64,000 nt of DNA from Plasmodium brasilianum (Eukaryota; Apicomplexa; Aconoidasida; Haemosporida; Plasmodiidae). The position numbers and the translations under genes are program-made. The first letter of the stretch is position 1; each line of letters begins with the position of its first letter. The notes under the pieces are model-generated. The model saw only the letters and a list, made by a program, of their open reading frames with translations, had not been told where the DNA came from and searched no databases. This document shows, piece by piece, positions 12,294 through 24,436 of the stretch. Location of the stretch: contig NC_090124.1 in NCBI RefSeq assembly GCF_023973825.1, positions 836,501 through 900,500 on the forward strand, in the 5' to 3' direction.

Positions 12294-13022
12294 TTATTTA
12301 TTTATTTATTTATTTTATTCGTTCAGGAATGTACGGGGTAATAACAGCAGTGTTTTTACAAATAAAATTTAGCGGTTTAAATAAGGAAATTCATGCCCCA
12401 TTGGTGTTAACAGCTAAAACAGATGCATTGATTATGAATACCATAAGAGGGGGATGGGCGTTATTCGCAAGTGGCCTTACCGCAGGACTGTCCAATCTCG
12501 TTTCAGGGTATTTTTTTCTTTAAAAAAAAAAAAAAGAAAAAAAATTAGCTCATATATATGAATACTACAAGTATTTCTGACGTTATAACAAATATGGATG
12601 CTCTATATAATGGCATAACGAGCGTTCGAAACGGTTCTATAGAAGGGTTTTTGAGCATATACGCGTACGTATATATATATGTATTCATTTGCTCCCCTTT
12701 ATTTTTTCCCATATTCCGCTTTCTTCAGAGTTTCTGTTGGTATTACTGGCAGTTCGTGTGCACTTGGAGACGCACACAATTCAGATCTCTTTGTCCGGAT
12801 GTTAATGATTGAAATATGCGCCAGTGTTATAGGTTTTTTTATTTTCCAAAAATTTTTTACGAGCAAAAATATGACTTGTGCATATATGAACATATGTACA
12901 TGTACATATACATTTATGTGTGTATACATAATATATATAATACAATTTTTTTTTATTTTTTCTTAGGATTATACGGTTTAATAGTAGCTATTGTGTCCAT
13001 TGGTGATATTCAGCTAACTTGA
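11561..13022 (+). CDS. VMA16: V-type H+-ATPase 21-kDa proteolipid subunit c''
   Basis: Integral subunit of the V0 proton-translocating ring, acting in the food vacuole, acidocalcisomes and plasma membrane. Five exons: 11561-11664, 11965-12065, 12327-12507, 12729-12832 and 12967-13022, giving 181 aa. The joins rebuild [39 protein letters not shown] and [15 protein letters not shown]. Typical family segments are [12 protein letters not shown] (first hairpin) and [13 protein letters not shown], with the C-terminus SIGDIQLT. The ion-binding Glu of the first half lies in IIFCEALG and that of the second in MLMIEICAS. The fourth donor is unusual: ATAG|GTTTTTTT in place of GTA/GTG. Intron lengths run from 134 to 300 bp and contain TA and TTTA arrays. 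The product is well recognised; only the fourth donor deserves a transcript check. Confidence 0.93.
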
Positions 13023-13786
13023 GGATTTTTTGAGAAAATATTTTGATGATTTCTACTTTCACTTTTTTTTTTAAATTGTTTTTGTCATATGCATCCATAA
13101 TGAAATACATAAACAATAGTAATAATAGTAATAATAATAGTAATAGTAATAGTAATAGTAATAATAATAGTAATAATAATAGTAATAATAATAATAATAA
13201 TAGTAAAAGTAATAGTAATAATAATAATAATAATAGTAGTAATAATGATAATAAAATAGATGCGTTATTCTATTTTTTTTCTTTTTTACCCTTTCTTATT
13301 GCTTATTTTTTAAAACTACTTTAATAAGATTTTATTACGTTTTTGCATACATACATACATATTTGTAAAAGATCAAGAATATTGCCTAAATAGGTGGTTT
13401 TACATGTACATACTTTTATATAAATACACATATATATATGTATACATTTCAGCTGTTATATTTTTAATTTTATTTAACCTTTTTTTTCCCCTCGTAAATT
13501 AATATATATATAAATATGTATCCATGTACATGTGCATATTCCTTTTTTATCATACTATAACTATCTCGCACTTTGCATTTTAAAATATTTTAAAATGATT
13601 TTTAAAAGAAAATACTTATGTACATACAATTTAGCCAATTTGTATTTTTGCTTGAAAAAAAAGAAAAGCAAAATGTATTTATTCTCTATAGAAATACAGG
13701 GAAACTCTGGGGGCTTTGGCTTTTTCGTATTTTATCATTTCCGAATATGCTAATCATTCAACGTATAAAATATACATACATGTATA

Positions 13787-13823
<37 letters not shown>

Positions 13824-15330
13824 TGAGCATATCAGTACATGCACATATCGCCCAAATAATATGGCAGGGGCATAGCATACCATTAGCCAAGAATTATAAT
13901 TTATTATTAAGTAAACAGAGGGAAAGCCCCTGTTAACATGCCCCTTAAACTTTTTATTTTTATTTAAAAATAAAGAAAAAGAAGTTAAAGATCATTAAGT
14001 AGAGTTCTGTTAAGGTATATCATACTTAATGCTTCTAATGCGCAATCTGCATGAATTGGATAATATTCTAAAAGGAAGATAATGAACGGGGAAATTTTGT
14101 ATATACCTAACTATTTGCAACATGTATTATACGTATAATATATATATATGTATATATAAATATGTATGTATATATATGCACATATACCTTTGCACATGCA
14201 GATATACAAATGCATAACGCCAACAGATAGGTATATATACCATTTCAGCATTATTGCCTTTCTTTTAAGTGAGCAATAATTTAGCGGTGTAAATAAAATT
14301 ATTTTCCTTTTCTTTTGTTCAATTAAAAGGGAAAAAAAAAATAGCAGTTGAACTGCAGTCGTTCTGTACGCATGTATTTGTATATGCATGTATTCGTATA
14401 TGCATGTATTCGTATATGCATGTATTCGTATATGCATGTATTTATGTATTTATATATGATATGTTTACGTATATTTGTATGTTTATTTTTGCTTAAGCAT
14501 ACGTGCGAATTTATACCTATATTCAATGAATGTATGCGTCAGGTAAAATACATATGTAAGCAATGCTCGATATTGCCACTATTGATAACTGAGGAATTGC
14601 GAGTTTTATATTATTCAACCAGGATGTACATAAATTTGAAAGTTGTTTGTATATCTACTGAATTGAATACATTATAAAAATTATTATTTTTATTTTAATT
14701 CGCACTTGGGGATGTTGTTAAGTATATTTACGTGCGTTTTACTCTCTCCCCGTTTAGCTAGAAAATAAAAAAAAATAATAAATAAAATAAACGATAAAAG
14801 ATAAAATATAAAAATAAAAATAAAAAATAGTTAACGAATAACGAATAACGAATAACGAATTACGAATAACGAATAACGAATAAATATTAAGCTTAAAATA
14901 AAGGTAGAGATAAAAAAAAAAAAAGGGCTTCAATTTAAGCCTGCATTTTCATCGTTTTGCATTGAGATAAAAATTAATTTGCCGAGTTAGAGGACAGAGT
15001 TGCATTTTTATGTATGTACATATATTTCCTACGATTATTACTACAAGAAGGTAGAGAACACTTGGGCTATTAAAAAATTAGTGGGTAAATATTACTTCCA
15101 TTTAGCGTGAAAGGCAAGTAAATTTGTTTGAATAAGTTAAACACATCATTCACTGTGCATATCGCTAATATATTATGCATATGTGCATGAACGATATGTA
15201 CGTATAAACGTATGAATTTGCACATATACGTTTACAGTACATACACGATATTATATACATATACGCATAAATTCCATCTGACGTACAACTACGCGCGAGA
15301 TTAAAGAAAAGTACAAGAAGAAAACTATAC
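13023..15330. other. Spacer, V-ATPase c'' to SPB1
   Basis: Contains an (AAT/AGT)n array at 13106-13255 and (TA)n near 13785-13820. A small less AT-rich block sits at 13859-13950 with inverted repeats (GGGGCAT/ATGCCCC and CAGGGGC/GCCCCTG). A 16-bp minisatellite (CATGTATTCGTATATG, about four copies) lies at 14371-14440, and a 7-bp (AACGAAT)n array at 14831-14885. I see no protein gene. Confidence 0.55.
13106..13255. repeat. (AATAGT/AAT)n trinucleotide array
   Basis: Interleaved AAT and AGT triplets, about 50 units, starting roughly 85 bp downstream of the V-ATPase c'' stop codon. The open forward frame (Asn/Ser repeats) is a by-product of the triplet period. Confidence 0.85.
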
Positions 15331-18300
15331 ATGGGAAAGAAAAAAAAGGTCGGAAAGGAAAGGATTGATAAGTACTATAAGCTGGCTAAGTCAGCTGGAT
15401 ATAGAGCTCGGTCCGCATTTAAATTAATTCAGATAGCCCAAAAATTTAACATATTTAAAGATGCAAATATACTAATAGATTTATGTGCAGCCCCAGGAGG
15501 GTGGTTACAAGTAGCTTATAAAAATATGAAGAGAAATAGTACAATTATAGGAGTTGATTTAGTACCAATTAGAAAAATTGATAATAATGTAATAACATTG
15601 AAAAGTGATATAACGACAACTGATTGTATAAAAAAAATTAGAAAAATTATAAAAAATGAGAAAGCCGATGTTATATTAAATGATGGAGCTCCAAATGTAG
15701 GGACAACATATTCATATGATAGTTTTAATCAAAATGTATTAGTTCTTAATAGTATTAAAATAGCTTATATTTTTTTAAAAAGAGGTGGAATATTCATTAC
15801 AAAAATTTTTAGAAATGAAGAATATATTTCATTAATTTTAGTTTTAGAAAAATTATTTAGTGTAGTGAAACATATAAAGCCTAGAAGTAGTAGAGATATG
15901 TCGTCCGAAATTTATATTATTGCTCTTAACTTTTTAAATTATAAAGTAGACAAGAAATTGTTTGATTATACTTATATATTTAGTAACGATTTTGTAAAAG
16001 ACTCAAACAAATTGAAAAATTCCCAAGTCAACGATGGAAGTTGTACCAGTGAGAATGAAGATGGAGGAGCGAAAAAAAGTAAAGACAATGGAAAAGGAAG
16101 TAAAGAAGATGGAAAATTAAGCAATGATGACCATAAGAAAAAGAAAAAGAAAGGTCTGGCAACCATCCTAAAAGAAAAGGCTAAAAAGAACAGACAAGGA
16201 TACGATATTGGAGATGATTACCGAGTTACGGATGTTTGCCATTTTATTAATAGTGAAAATTATGTAGATCTAATATTAAAGAACAACAAATTTACATTTG
16301 ATAAGTATTATAACGATTCTTCCGATGCGCTTGTTAGAAGTACATATAACGCCATATATAAAAATCCTAGCACAACGGAGGAAATATTTCGCCTCTGTAG
16401 TGACTTAAAAGTACTGGGCAAATCGGACTTGTTTCATCTAATTAAGTGGAGGTACAAAATTAAAAAGGGAGTTGCTACAAGCGAGAAGGGGAAAGAAGAA
16501 AAAGAAGAAAAAGAAGCAGATGTAGAAGCAGCAGATGTAGCAGATGCAGATGTAGCAGATGCAGATGTAGCAGATGCAGATGTAGCAGAAGAAGGGGGCA
16601 GGCACGATGTTGAGAAAAAAAAGGACGTCAAAAAGGGAAGCAGTGAAGACGATTCCAAAGTAGAAGAACTGAGTAACTCATCAGATGAAGGTACGGACAA
16701 AGACAGTATTAACGATTTTTCGAAATATATTGAAAAAAAAAAAAAAAGGGAGCAAAGGAAAAAAGAGAAAAAGCTTAAAAAAGAGCTAGAAAAAAAAAAA
16801 GGAAATAAAAAACATAAAATTTCCTGTGAAGATAATGAAATACATTTCAGTAAAGATATGCTGAACTTACTAAATAAACAGAAATTTAAAGATCATCTGA
16901 ATATATTAAATAGTAGTAAATATAATGACCATTTAGAAATAGATCAAGATAATAACTCGTTTGGCGAAAAAGAGGATAACACTAATTTAGACCATATAAA
17001 CAGTACCGAGTTAGATCGTTTAGAATATCTAGTTAATTTAGAATATGAAAAGGAAAAAATGAAAATAAACAAACGGATTCAGGAAAAAAGTGTCGACAAA
17101 ATGACCAGAAGAAAAAGAGCTATGCAATATAAAGAAGAAGAATTAATGAAAATTGAAAAGTTAATGGAATTAAAAAATGAAGAATTAATGATGAAAAAAA
17201 AATTGCACGAATATCTAAGTGACAATGAATCTACAGGAAGTGGTATCGATCAAGAAATTGGAACTACCCTAAATGATAACAATGAGTTAGAGATTAATCA
17301 TGACAAGGAAAATATTTCCCGAAATGCCATTAGCAGTAAATATGATGAAGTGATGAAGCAAAATGAACACATTAGGAATGTCGTCGACAAAATATTGACT
17401 CTAAGAAAAGATGTTAAAAAGGAGGAAGCGAAAGATAGTACTACTAACCGATTTTTTGATCAAAAAATTTTCTCCAACATATTCAGTCAGTTAGGCACAG
17501 AAATGGGTGACAGTGAGGAATATGATGATCAGGGGGAAGAGCAGGAGAAGGTGGATGAGGAGGTCGAGGAGGAGGTCGAGGAGGAGGTCGAGGAGGAGGA
17601 CGATGATTACAGCCGTAATCCCATTTCTGCTGAAAATGTTTCTTTCATGAGAGAGGACAAACTGAACAGTAAATCCACCAACAGGGACGTGGCACGTGAC
17701 TGTAGTGAAGATCATACAGATGAAGATATAAAAGAAATTGATGAACGTAAATTACCGAAAATTCCATTACCAGAGAAGCTAGCTAAAAAAGAGAGAAATA
17801 AAAAATTAAGAGAACAATATGGAAATAATGAAATAAAAATGAAAAAAGCAACATTTTCCATAGTAAAAGCAGATGAAAATACACAAAATTTAAATAACTA
17901 CTTTTCAAATATAATTAAAGATGAAGATGAATTAGCTTTTGTAAAGTACATAGGAGAAAAATTAATTCATAAAAAAAGTAGAATGGATCTAATAGATGAC
18001 TCATTTAATAGATATTCTTATTTAGAAGAAGAAGACACGTTACCTGAATGGTTTTTGGAGGAGGAAAAAAAATATAGAAAACCAGTCATTCCAATCGATA
18101 AAAACATACTAGATCAGTATAAGAGTAAAATTAATAAAATAACAAGAATGCCTATCAAAAAAGTTATTGAAGCAAAAATAAGAAATAAAAAAAGAGAAAT
18201 AGCAAAAATGCAAAAGTTAGAGGCAAAAATTGGAAAAATCGAAAATAATGAGGATGACCCATTCCTTAAGCAAAAAGCTATAACAAATATTCTAAAGAAT

Positions 18301-18857
18301 AATAAATTAGGTACGTACACGCATTCAAGAGAGGGAGACCTGGAACGTTCGTTATTCCGTTTTAACGTATCCTTTGTCCCGCATATATATATTTATTCGT
18401 CCATCGTTCTGCAGAGTGTTCCGTGTGTTTTATGTTACATGCGCATTATGCATAAACATATATATATATATATATATGCATACCGCTTTTCCTTTTATTT
18501 TGCACTATATTGGGAGTACATATTCCTTCATTGCGCAACGAATGCAGTGGTATATTTTTCAAACTCTGGGTGATTACAATGAATATACATATATGTACAT
18601 GTTCTTTTTCATTCTTTTTTTTTTTTTTTTTTTTTGTAGAAAAAAAACGAGAAAAGTCTTACGTTGTTTGTACAAGTAGAGGATCTCAGATGACCAGGAA
18701 GAAAAATAAAAAAGGAGGTAAAACCATGGTTAAGTATGTTGACAAGAGGTTAAAAAAGGATAAGAAAGCTAAGAAACGAATACAAAAAAGAAGAAACAAA
18801 ATATCAAGACCTAAATATAACAAATCCAAGCCATTTAAATTTAAGAAGAAATTTTAA
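15331..18857 (+). CDS. SPB1: SPB1-type rRNA 2'-O-methyltransferase (FtsJ family)
   Basis: Nucleolar AdoMet-dependent methyltransferase that modifies the A-loop of large-subunit rRNA and drives pre-60S maturation. Two exons: 15331-18310 and 18640-18857 (TTAG|GTACGT ... TTTGTAG|AA), giving 1065 aa. The FtsJ domain fills residues 20-205, with SAM motif DLCAAPGGWLQVA and the catalytic tetrad K31-D118-K158-E193 all visible. The middle is a charged linker with DADVA repeats (about residues 400-420) and VEEE repeats (about 745-760). The conserved SPB1 C-terminal domain follows (LPEWFLEEEKKYRKPV), then a Lys/Arg-rich tail in exon 2 (SYVVCTSRGSQM ... KFKKKF). The raw frame reads on past 18310 into the intron for 87 codons, which is not part of the protein. 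Together with the Rlp7-like gene, this is a second pre-60S factor in the window. Confidence 0.95.
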
Positions 18858-20068
18858 GAAGCATATATACATGCATATATATATATACATATATATATAT
18901 ATTATATAATAATGCTTTTATTTTATTCCGCATCATCAAATTAAGAAATTTCGTTCAACTGCTCCTTTTGCAATCATTTTACAGTTTCAATTTATTTTAA
19001 CCCCTCGAGTAACAGATTAAAATATAGTAATAATAAGATTAAAAAAAAAAAAAAAAAAGAATATTCCCTTTTTTTATTTACCTTACGTGGTCATTTCTTT
19101 TTAGAAATGTATGACACTCATATTTTTAATCTTTTTTTTTTTTTCGCTTTTGGTTATATTTAAAAAAAAAAAAAAAAAAACTTAGTTGAAGTAGCAAAAA
19201 TTATGAACAGTTCATATTTGAAACTGAAAAAAAAAAAAATAATAAATAATATAAAATAAAAAAAGGAAAAGTGAAGGAAAAATAAGAAAAATGAACAAAA
19301 TGAAGAAGTTGAAGAGAATGAACAAAATGAACAAAATGAACAAAATGAACAAAATAAACAAAATAAACAAAATAAAAAGAAAAGAAAAGAAAAAGGAAGA
19401 AAAATAAACTATCATTTTTAATCAGTTCATTCCAATTTAAACGTTTGAACATTTTTCGAAAATTTTTCCCCGTTAATGTAGTTGTAATAAAAACTGTGGA
19501 ATGAACATATTTCATGTTTTTGAATTTATAAACATCGAATAAGGAAAAAATAGGCCATAAAGGGGGAGGAAAGAACTATACCCACATATATGTACATCCT
19601 TCTGCAAAGATAAAGTATATTATTCATTCTGGAAAAAAAATAGAAATGTAAAATATAAATACGTAATGTATATGCGTAATATATGTGTGCAAAATATTTA
19701 TGTAAAATATGTGCGCAAAATATTTATGTAAAACATATACAAAGATATCCATATACTTTTGTGCACAGTGTTACATATGCTCAAATTTTACATATATGCA
19801 AAGCACGTTTAACTGCACACAAAAAAAGAACAACAAACACGTGTATATTTAATGCGCCCCCATATTTTGTAGTGACGGTTGTTAAGTATTTCCTATTTTA
19901 TATATATGTAAATGATAAAAATAGAATTTATGTACAATATTGAGTATTTTGTAAAACGTAGGCAATGGAACAAAAAATAAAATGTCTATACATGCATTAT
20001 ATACATGTTTAAAAAGACGCCCGAACAATTCCGTGGCGCTACATGTATAAGTATATATATGCATTTAT

Positions 20069-20181
20069 GTACATATATATATTTGTACATATATATATTT
20101 GTACATATATATATTTGTACATATATATATTTGTATATATATATATTTGTATATATATATATTTGTATATATATATATTTG

Positions 20182-20197
<16 letters not shown>
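20069..20197. repeat. 16-bp minisatellite GTACATATATATATTT
   Basis: About eight copies. The first four carry GTAC and the later ones GTAT, grading into pure TA repeats and a T run. Alternating purine-pyrimidine stretches are broken by the T triplets. Confidence 0.9.
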
Positions 20198-20221
<24 letters not shown>

Positions 20222-20356
20222 GGAATGTTAAAAAGTTTTGCGGATACAGTTTGCGAAAAAAGTGCGTATGCAGTTTTTACGCTTTTCCACAATATAATTG
20301 CTTATTTTTTTGGTAAAAATAAAAATAGTACAATAAAGGGTAAAAATAAAGCGCAA

Positions 20357-20543
20357 AGAACATAGAACATAGAACATAGAACATAGAACATAGAACATAG
20401 AACATAGAACATAGAACATAGAACATAGAACATAGAACATAGAACATAGAACATAGAACATAGAACATAGAACATAGAACATAGAACATAGAACATAGAA
20501 CATAGAACATAGAACATAGAACATAGAACATAGAACATAGAAC
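20357..20543. repeat. (AGAACAT)n heptanucleotide array upstream of SAC gene
   Basis: About 26-27 essentially perfect copies of a 7-bp unit ending 65 bp before the SAC start codon, so probably within its 5' UTR or core promoter. The complement reads (ATGTTCT)n. All minus frames are open as a Met-Phe-Tyr-Val-Leu-Cys-Ser heptad because 21 bp is three units. The period equals that of plasmodial telomeric repeats but the sequence lacks their G triplet. Confidence 0.95.
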
Positions 20544-20608
20544 AAATAATATATATAACATAGGACGTGTAACCTTTCATGCCTAATTAAAACGTTTTGT
20601 AGTTAAAA

Positions 20609-22951
20609 ATGGTCGACTGTTCTGGCCTCCCTTCAAAGAAGTTCTATTTCGAATCCCATGATAAGTACTTATGTGTAGTGAACATTGAAAATAAGGAAAA
20701 AAATATTTTAAGAATTTATAATTCGGAAGACTTAAAGATAGAAAAAGAGAAGGAATATATTAATGATAAATCAGTAATAGAAAATGAAAATAAAAGTCGG
20801 TTTTGGTTTTTTGGCTGTTTAGGAATAATTAAAGCAGAGAATACCAATTTTTTAGTAGTAGTTTCGGACGCAGAAATTATATGTTACTTATTTAATCGCA
20901 CAATATATCAAATAAAAAAAATATCCTTTATTCAATTAAATTATGAAGAAGAATTTACTAACAGTGTTAAAGAAAAATGTTTATATGAAATATACTCCTT
21001 GGGCAGGAATGGGAAATTGACCAAATTAAACAATAACTCGAAAAGAGAGAGTAAAAAATTTTTTTGTAACAGAAAATTAAAGACGCAGAATTATGTGAAT
21101 ACATTATTTGATTCGAGTAATTTATTTTTGGAAAACTGCATGTTCAAATGTAATAAATTTTATTATAACGAAATGTATATTCATAAAATTAAAAACAGTA
21201 CCTTAAAAAATGATACGTTAAAAACGATAATATATTTTATGCATGCTTTTAATAAAGGACCCTTTTATTTTTCTTATTATTATAATTTGACAGTATCTCT
21301 TCAAAGATACTACATAAATGAGTCAGAAAAAAGGAATGAAAATAGTATGACAAAATGTGAAGAAAACAATTCTGCACATGTTCAGGCTGCTGACCACATT
21401 TTATGTACTAATAGTACAAAAGGAGCATTCCCCATTTTTGATAAATTACAATTTAGAGAGATTAATGAAGAGTATACATGGAACTGGAAACTACTAAACA
21501 GTTTTGTCAAATTAGATGCCCCTGAATTTGTTGTATTTTTGACCCATGGATATATAAATTCAAATGTGATCCATACAGAAAATAGTAAAATAATATTATA
21601 TTTAATTTCAAGAAAAAACAAAAACAGGAGTGGTGTAAGATTTTGGTGTAGAGGAGGAAATGACAAAGGAGATGTAGCTAATTTTGTTGAAACAGAGCAA
21701 ATTGTAATTTGTAAAAATAAAGAAAGAACAAATGTGTTTAGTTATATATTAGTTAGAGGTTCTATACCTGTCTTATGGAAACAACAGCCAACTTTAAGTT
21801 TTAGACCAAAAATACATATTAATCCGGATATGAATGAAAATACACAAATAGTTAGGTTACATATGGAAAAATTGAAAAATACCTATGGGAAAATTTCTAT
21901 TACTAATTTAATTAATAAAAAATTTGGTGAAAAATATTTAGGACAATGTTTTGAAAATTGCTTAAACAGATGTAATGTACAGCATAATTATACATGGTTT
22001 GATTTTCATAGTGAATTTAAAAAATTGAAATTTGAATGTTTACAAAGAACATTAAAAACAGTATATAACGATTTACAGGATTTTTCCTATTTTTCTTTTT
22101 CTATACCAAATGGTATTAATTACAATTTAGAGCATGGAGAAGCATATCCCTCATGGTCAAGTATAAAAATTGATACATTTCAGAATGGAATATTTCGAGT
22201 AAATTGTATAGACTGTTTAGATAGGACAAACGTTTTTCAAAGTTTTTTAGCTAAATATGTTTTATATTTACAGCTAAAAAGTATAGACATAAAATTATAT
22301 GAACAAAATACTTTCCCATTTTATTTCTTTAAAAATGTATATGACGAATTAACTTATCGTAAAATTTGGATATACAATGCTAACGCTATAAGTATTATAT
22401 ATAGTGGAGCAGGTGCATTGAAAAATGACATAACACAAAATGGGAAAAGAACAATTAGTGGCTTGTTTGAAGATTTATGTCATGTTTTATTACGATATAT
22501 AAATAATAATTTTCTAGATGGATATAATAATGATTGTATTAATTTAGCTACTAATGAAAATATAAAATATCCTATTAATTTTCTTACTTTTCATAGAGGT
22601 AAATATAATCAAATAATGCAAGTATTCATCGAATTTGTTATAATTTTTTCTACAGCTATATGTACTAGCCCTGTACAAAAATTATTAAAGTGGGTTTATT
22701 TCTTTTCCCATAATATAACCCAAACCATGATTTCACAAAGTGTTAATTATATTTTTTTTTTTATAAGGAGAAATTTTCATTTTTTTTTATTTCCATATAA
22801 TCAAGCCAAGTATTTCCATTTTATATCCATTTTAGCAAAAACGTCTGGTATTATGTCCACGTCCTTTTTAGTTTTTTTGTTTTTTTGTTTTTATGTTTTC
22901 ACTCAAAAAAGAAGAGTCATTTCGGCGCCAATGTTGCGAACAACCCTATGA
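20609..22951 (+). CDS. SAC1: SAC-domain phosphoinositide phosphatase
   Basis: Removes phosphate from phosphatidylinositol phosphates (PI4P, PI3P) at ER/Golgi membranes. Single exon, 780 aa, longer than yeast or human Sac1 (about 590-620). SAC signatures run in order: SRKNKNRSGVRFWCRGGND followed by GDVANFVETEQIV (about residues 330-370), and the catalytic CX5R(T) loop in NCIDCLDRTNVFQ with Cys533 and Arg539. AGALKNDITQNGKRT follows as in other Sac1 proteins. The C-terminus has hydrophobic segments (around FIEFVIIFSTAIC and SFLVFLFFCFYVF) that could form the two membrane anchors of Sac1. Extra length comes from Lys/Asn-rich insertions in the first 300 residues. The start MVDCSGLPSKK follows the heptanucleotide array. 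I recall an inositol-phosphate phosphatase annotation at this position in P. falciparum, which fits. Confidence 0.9.
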   Translation: MVDCSGLPSKKFYFESHDKYLCVVNIENKEKNILRIYNSEDLKIEKEKEYINDKSVIENENKSRFWFFGCLGIIKAENTNFLVVVSDAEIICYLFNRTIYQIKKISFIQLNYEEEFTNSVKEKCLYEIYSLGRNGKLTKLNNNSKRESKKFFCNRKLKTQNYVNTLFDSSNLFLENCMFKCNKFYYNEMYIHKIKNSTLKNDTLKTIIYFMHAFNKGPFYFSYYYNLTVSLQRYYINESEKRNENSMTKCEENNSAHVQAADHILCTNSTKGAFPIFDKLQFREINEEYTWNWKLLNSFVKLDAPEFVVFLTHGYINSNVIHTENSKIILYLISRKNKNRSGVRFWCRGGNDKGDVANFVETEQIVICKNKERTNVFSYILVRGSIPVLWKQQPTLSFRPKIHINPDMNENTQIVRLHMEKLKNTYGKISITNLINKKFGEKYLGQCFENCLNRCNVQHNYTWFDFHSEFKKLKFECLQRTLKTVYNDLQDFSYFSFSIPNGINYNLEHGEAYPSWSSIKIDTFQNGIFRVNCIDCLDRTNVFQSFLAKYVLYLQLKSIDIKLYEQNTFPFYFFKNVYDELTYRKIWIYNANAISIIYSGAGALKNDITQNGKRTISGLFEDLCHVLLRYINNNFLDGYNNDCINLATNENIKYPINFLTFHRGKYNQIMQVFIEFVIIFSTAICTSPVQKLLKWVYFFSHNITQTMISQSVNYIFFFIRRNFHFFLFPYNQAKYFHFISILAKTSGIMSTSFLVFLFFCFYVFTQKRRVISAPMLRTTL

Positions 22952-24436
22952 AAAGAATGGAGGTGCACACGGAGTTGGGTGTTCGTAGTGAGTAAGTGGT
23001 GGTGAGAGGTGATAGGTGCGGATCTACATATAATTGAGAGTTTTTGCTCGTAAAAATATGGGGAAAATTTGGAAAATAGAAAAATTGGAAAAACGGAAAG
23101 AATGGAATAAAAATGGGTCAAAATGAGAAAAATTAAAAAAGGACTACTTACTACCCCCCGTTTGCGTTTTTATGAGTACACATTTCGGGAAAGAATGAAA
23201 TCCTCCTCAGTTATTACAATAACGCATGAGTATTAGGTATATTGTGCGTATGTGTATATACACATATATACATGATCTTATATGTTTGTGTGCCTCTTCA
23301 TGTACGAATGTACGCGTTTGTTCATAATTTTAACCGCACGGTTTTATCCTTGTTTAATTTTGATACTTTTTCGGAATGCTTGAGCAATGCCTTTTCCCCG
23401 TAATTAAACAGTGCTACATGAGTATAAATAAATAAATATATATATATATATATATATTTATTTATTTATTTATTTATATGTATATGTGTATATATATTTA
23501 TTTATATGTGTATATATATGTTTATGCATTGTATATGTACATATGAATAGATAGCTTTAGCAGTTGTTCTCATAATAAAACAAGGTTTCTTTTTTTTTTT
23601 TTTTCCTTTTTCAATACAGTGTTATAATTGTTTTCTCTGCCTTTTATTAAATACTTCCTTTTCCCTTTGTTTGTTTTAATTATTCTAGTATAACAGTGTT
23701 TGCTAGGCATGTGCAAAAAATAAGTGAGGAATTTTTTTTTACATCCTGTATCATATGTACATTCATACAAATATTTATACGTGTATATATATATAAGTAC
23801 CACGTATTTTCCTTTTTGTGCGAATTTTACTAATTTTCAGAAAAACGTGTGTGCGTCGTTTTCTTTAATTTGTGCTTTATTTATGGGCATATAGTTACTA
23901 CCACTACTGAGTAATTTTCTAATTTTGTGCTTTTACGCTCATATTTTTTTCATCTTGTGTTTTTGTATTCATTTTTGCGTCTGTTTTTGCGTCTGTTTTT
24001 GCGTCTGTTTTTGCGTCCGTTTTTGCTTTCTTCTTCGCCTTAACTTTCACCTTTTTTTTTTTTTTTTTTTTAATGCTCCTTTTCCATTTACATGTCATTG
24101 CGAACTATTTTTCTGCTAAATGGAATTATGACGCGATAAAACGTGAGTCGCAGAAACATGATAAAAAAATCGCAAGCAGATAAAAAAATTACGAACAAGT
24201 GAAAATATACAAACGAGGAAAAAAAAAAAGAACAAAAAAACGCGAACAAAAAAATATGAACAAAAAAAACATGAACAGGCAAGAAAATATGAACAGAAAA
24301 TAATACGAAGGAACAAAAGTTTGAACAAATAAAAATACGTACAGGTAAAAATGCTTACATGTAAAAATGTCATTGAGCTAATGAAAAAAAAAATAAACAC
24401 ACACACAAACAAATACACTCCTTATAATGGTTTAAA
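22952..24436. other. Spacer after the SAC gene
   Basis: Holds (TA)n/(TTTA)n near 23430-23475, a short 12-bp array TTTTTGCGTCTG at about 23972-24020, T runs, and an A-rich stretch at 24180-24400 with repeated GAACAAAAA-like units just upstream of the next start codon. I see no gene. Confidence 0.6.

Larger units (their letters stand above)
18858..20608. other. Spacer, SPB1 to SAC phosphatase
   Basis: Holds poly-A and poly-T runs, an array of GAACAAAAT-type 9-bp units at 19315-19385, a 16-bp minisatellite at 20069-20197 and a 7-bp array at 20357-20543. No gene is seen. It should contain the promoter of the downstream phosphatase gene. Confidence 0.6.

Noticed and set aside
18311..18573. C-terminal extension of SPB1 (read-through to 1080 codons)
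   Set aside because: A good GTACGT donor lies at 18311 and the conserved basic C-terminus is in the exon at 18640-18857; the read-through is intron.
20357..20543. Interstitial telomeric repeat
   Set aside because: The period matches (7 bp) but AGAACAT/ATGTTCT lacks the G triplet of GGGTTYA repeats.
20228..20580. Met-Phe-Tyr-Val-Leu-Cys-Ser repeat proteins on minus strand
   Set aside because: By-product of the 7-bp array, open in every minus frame.
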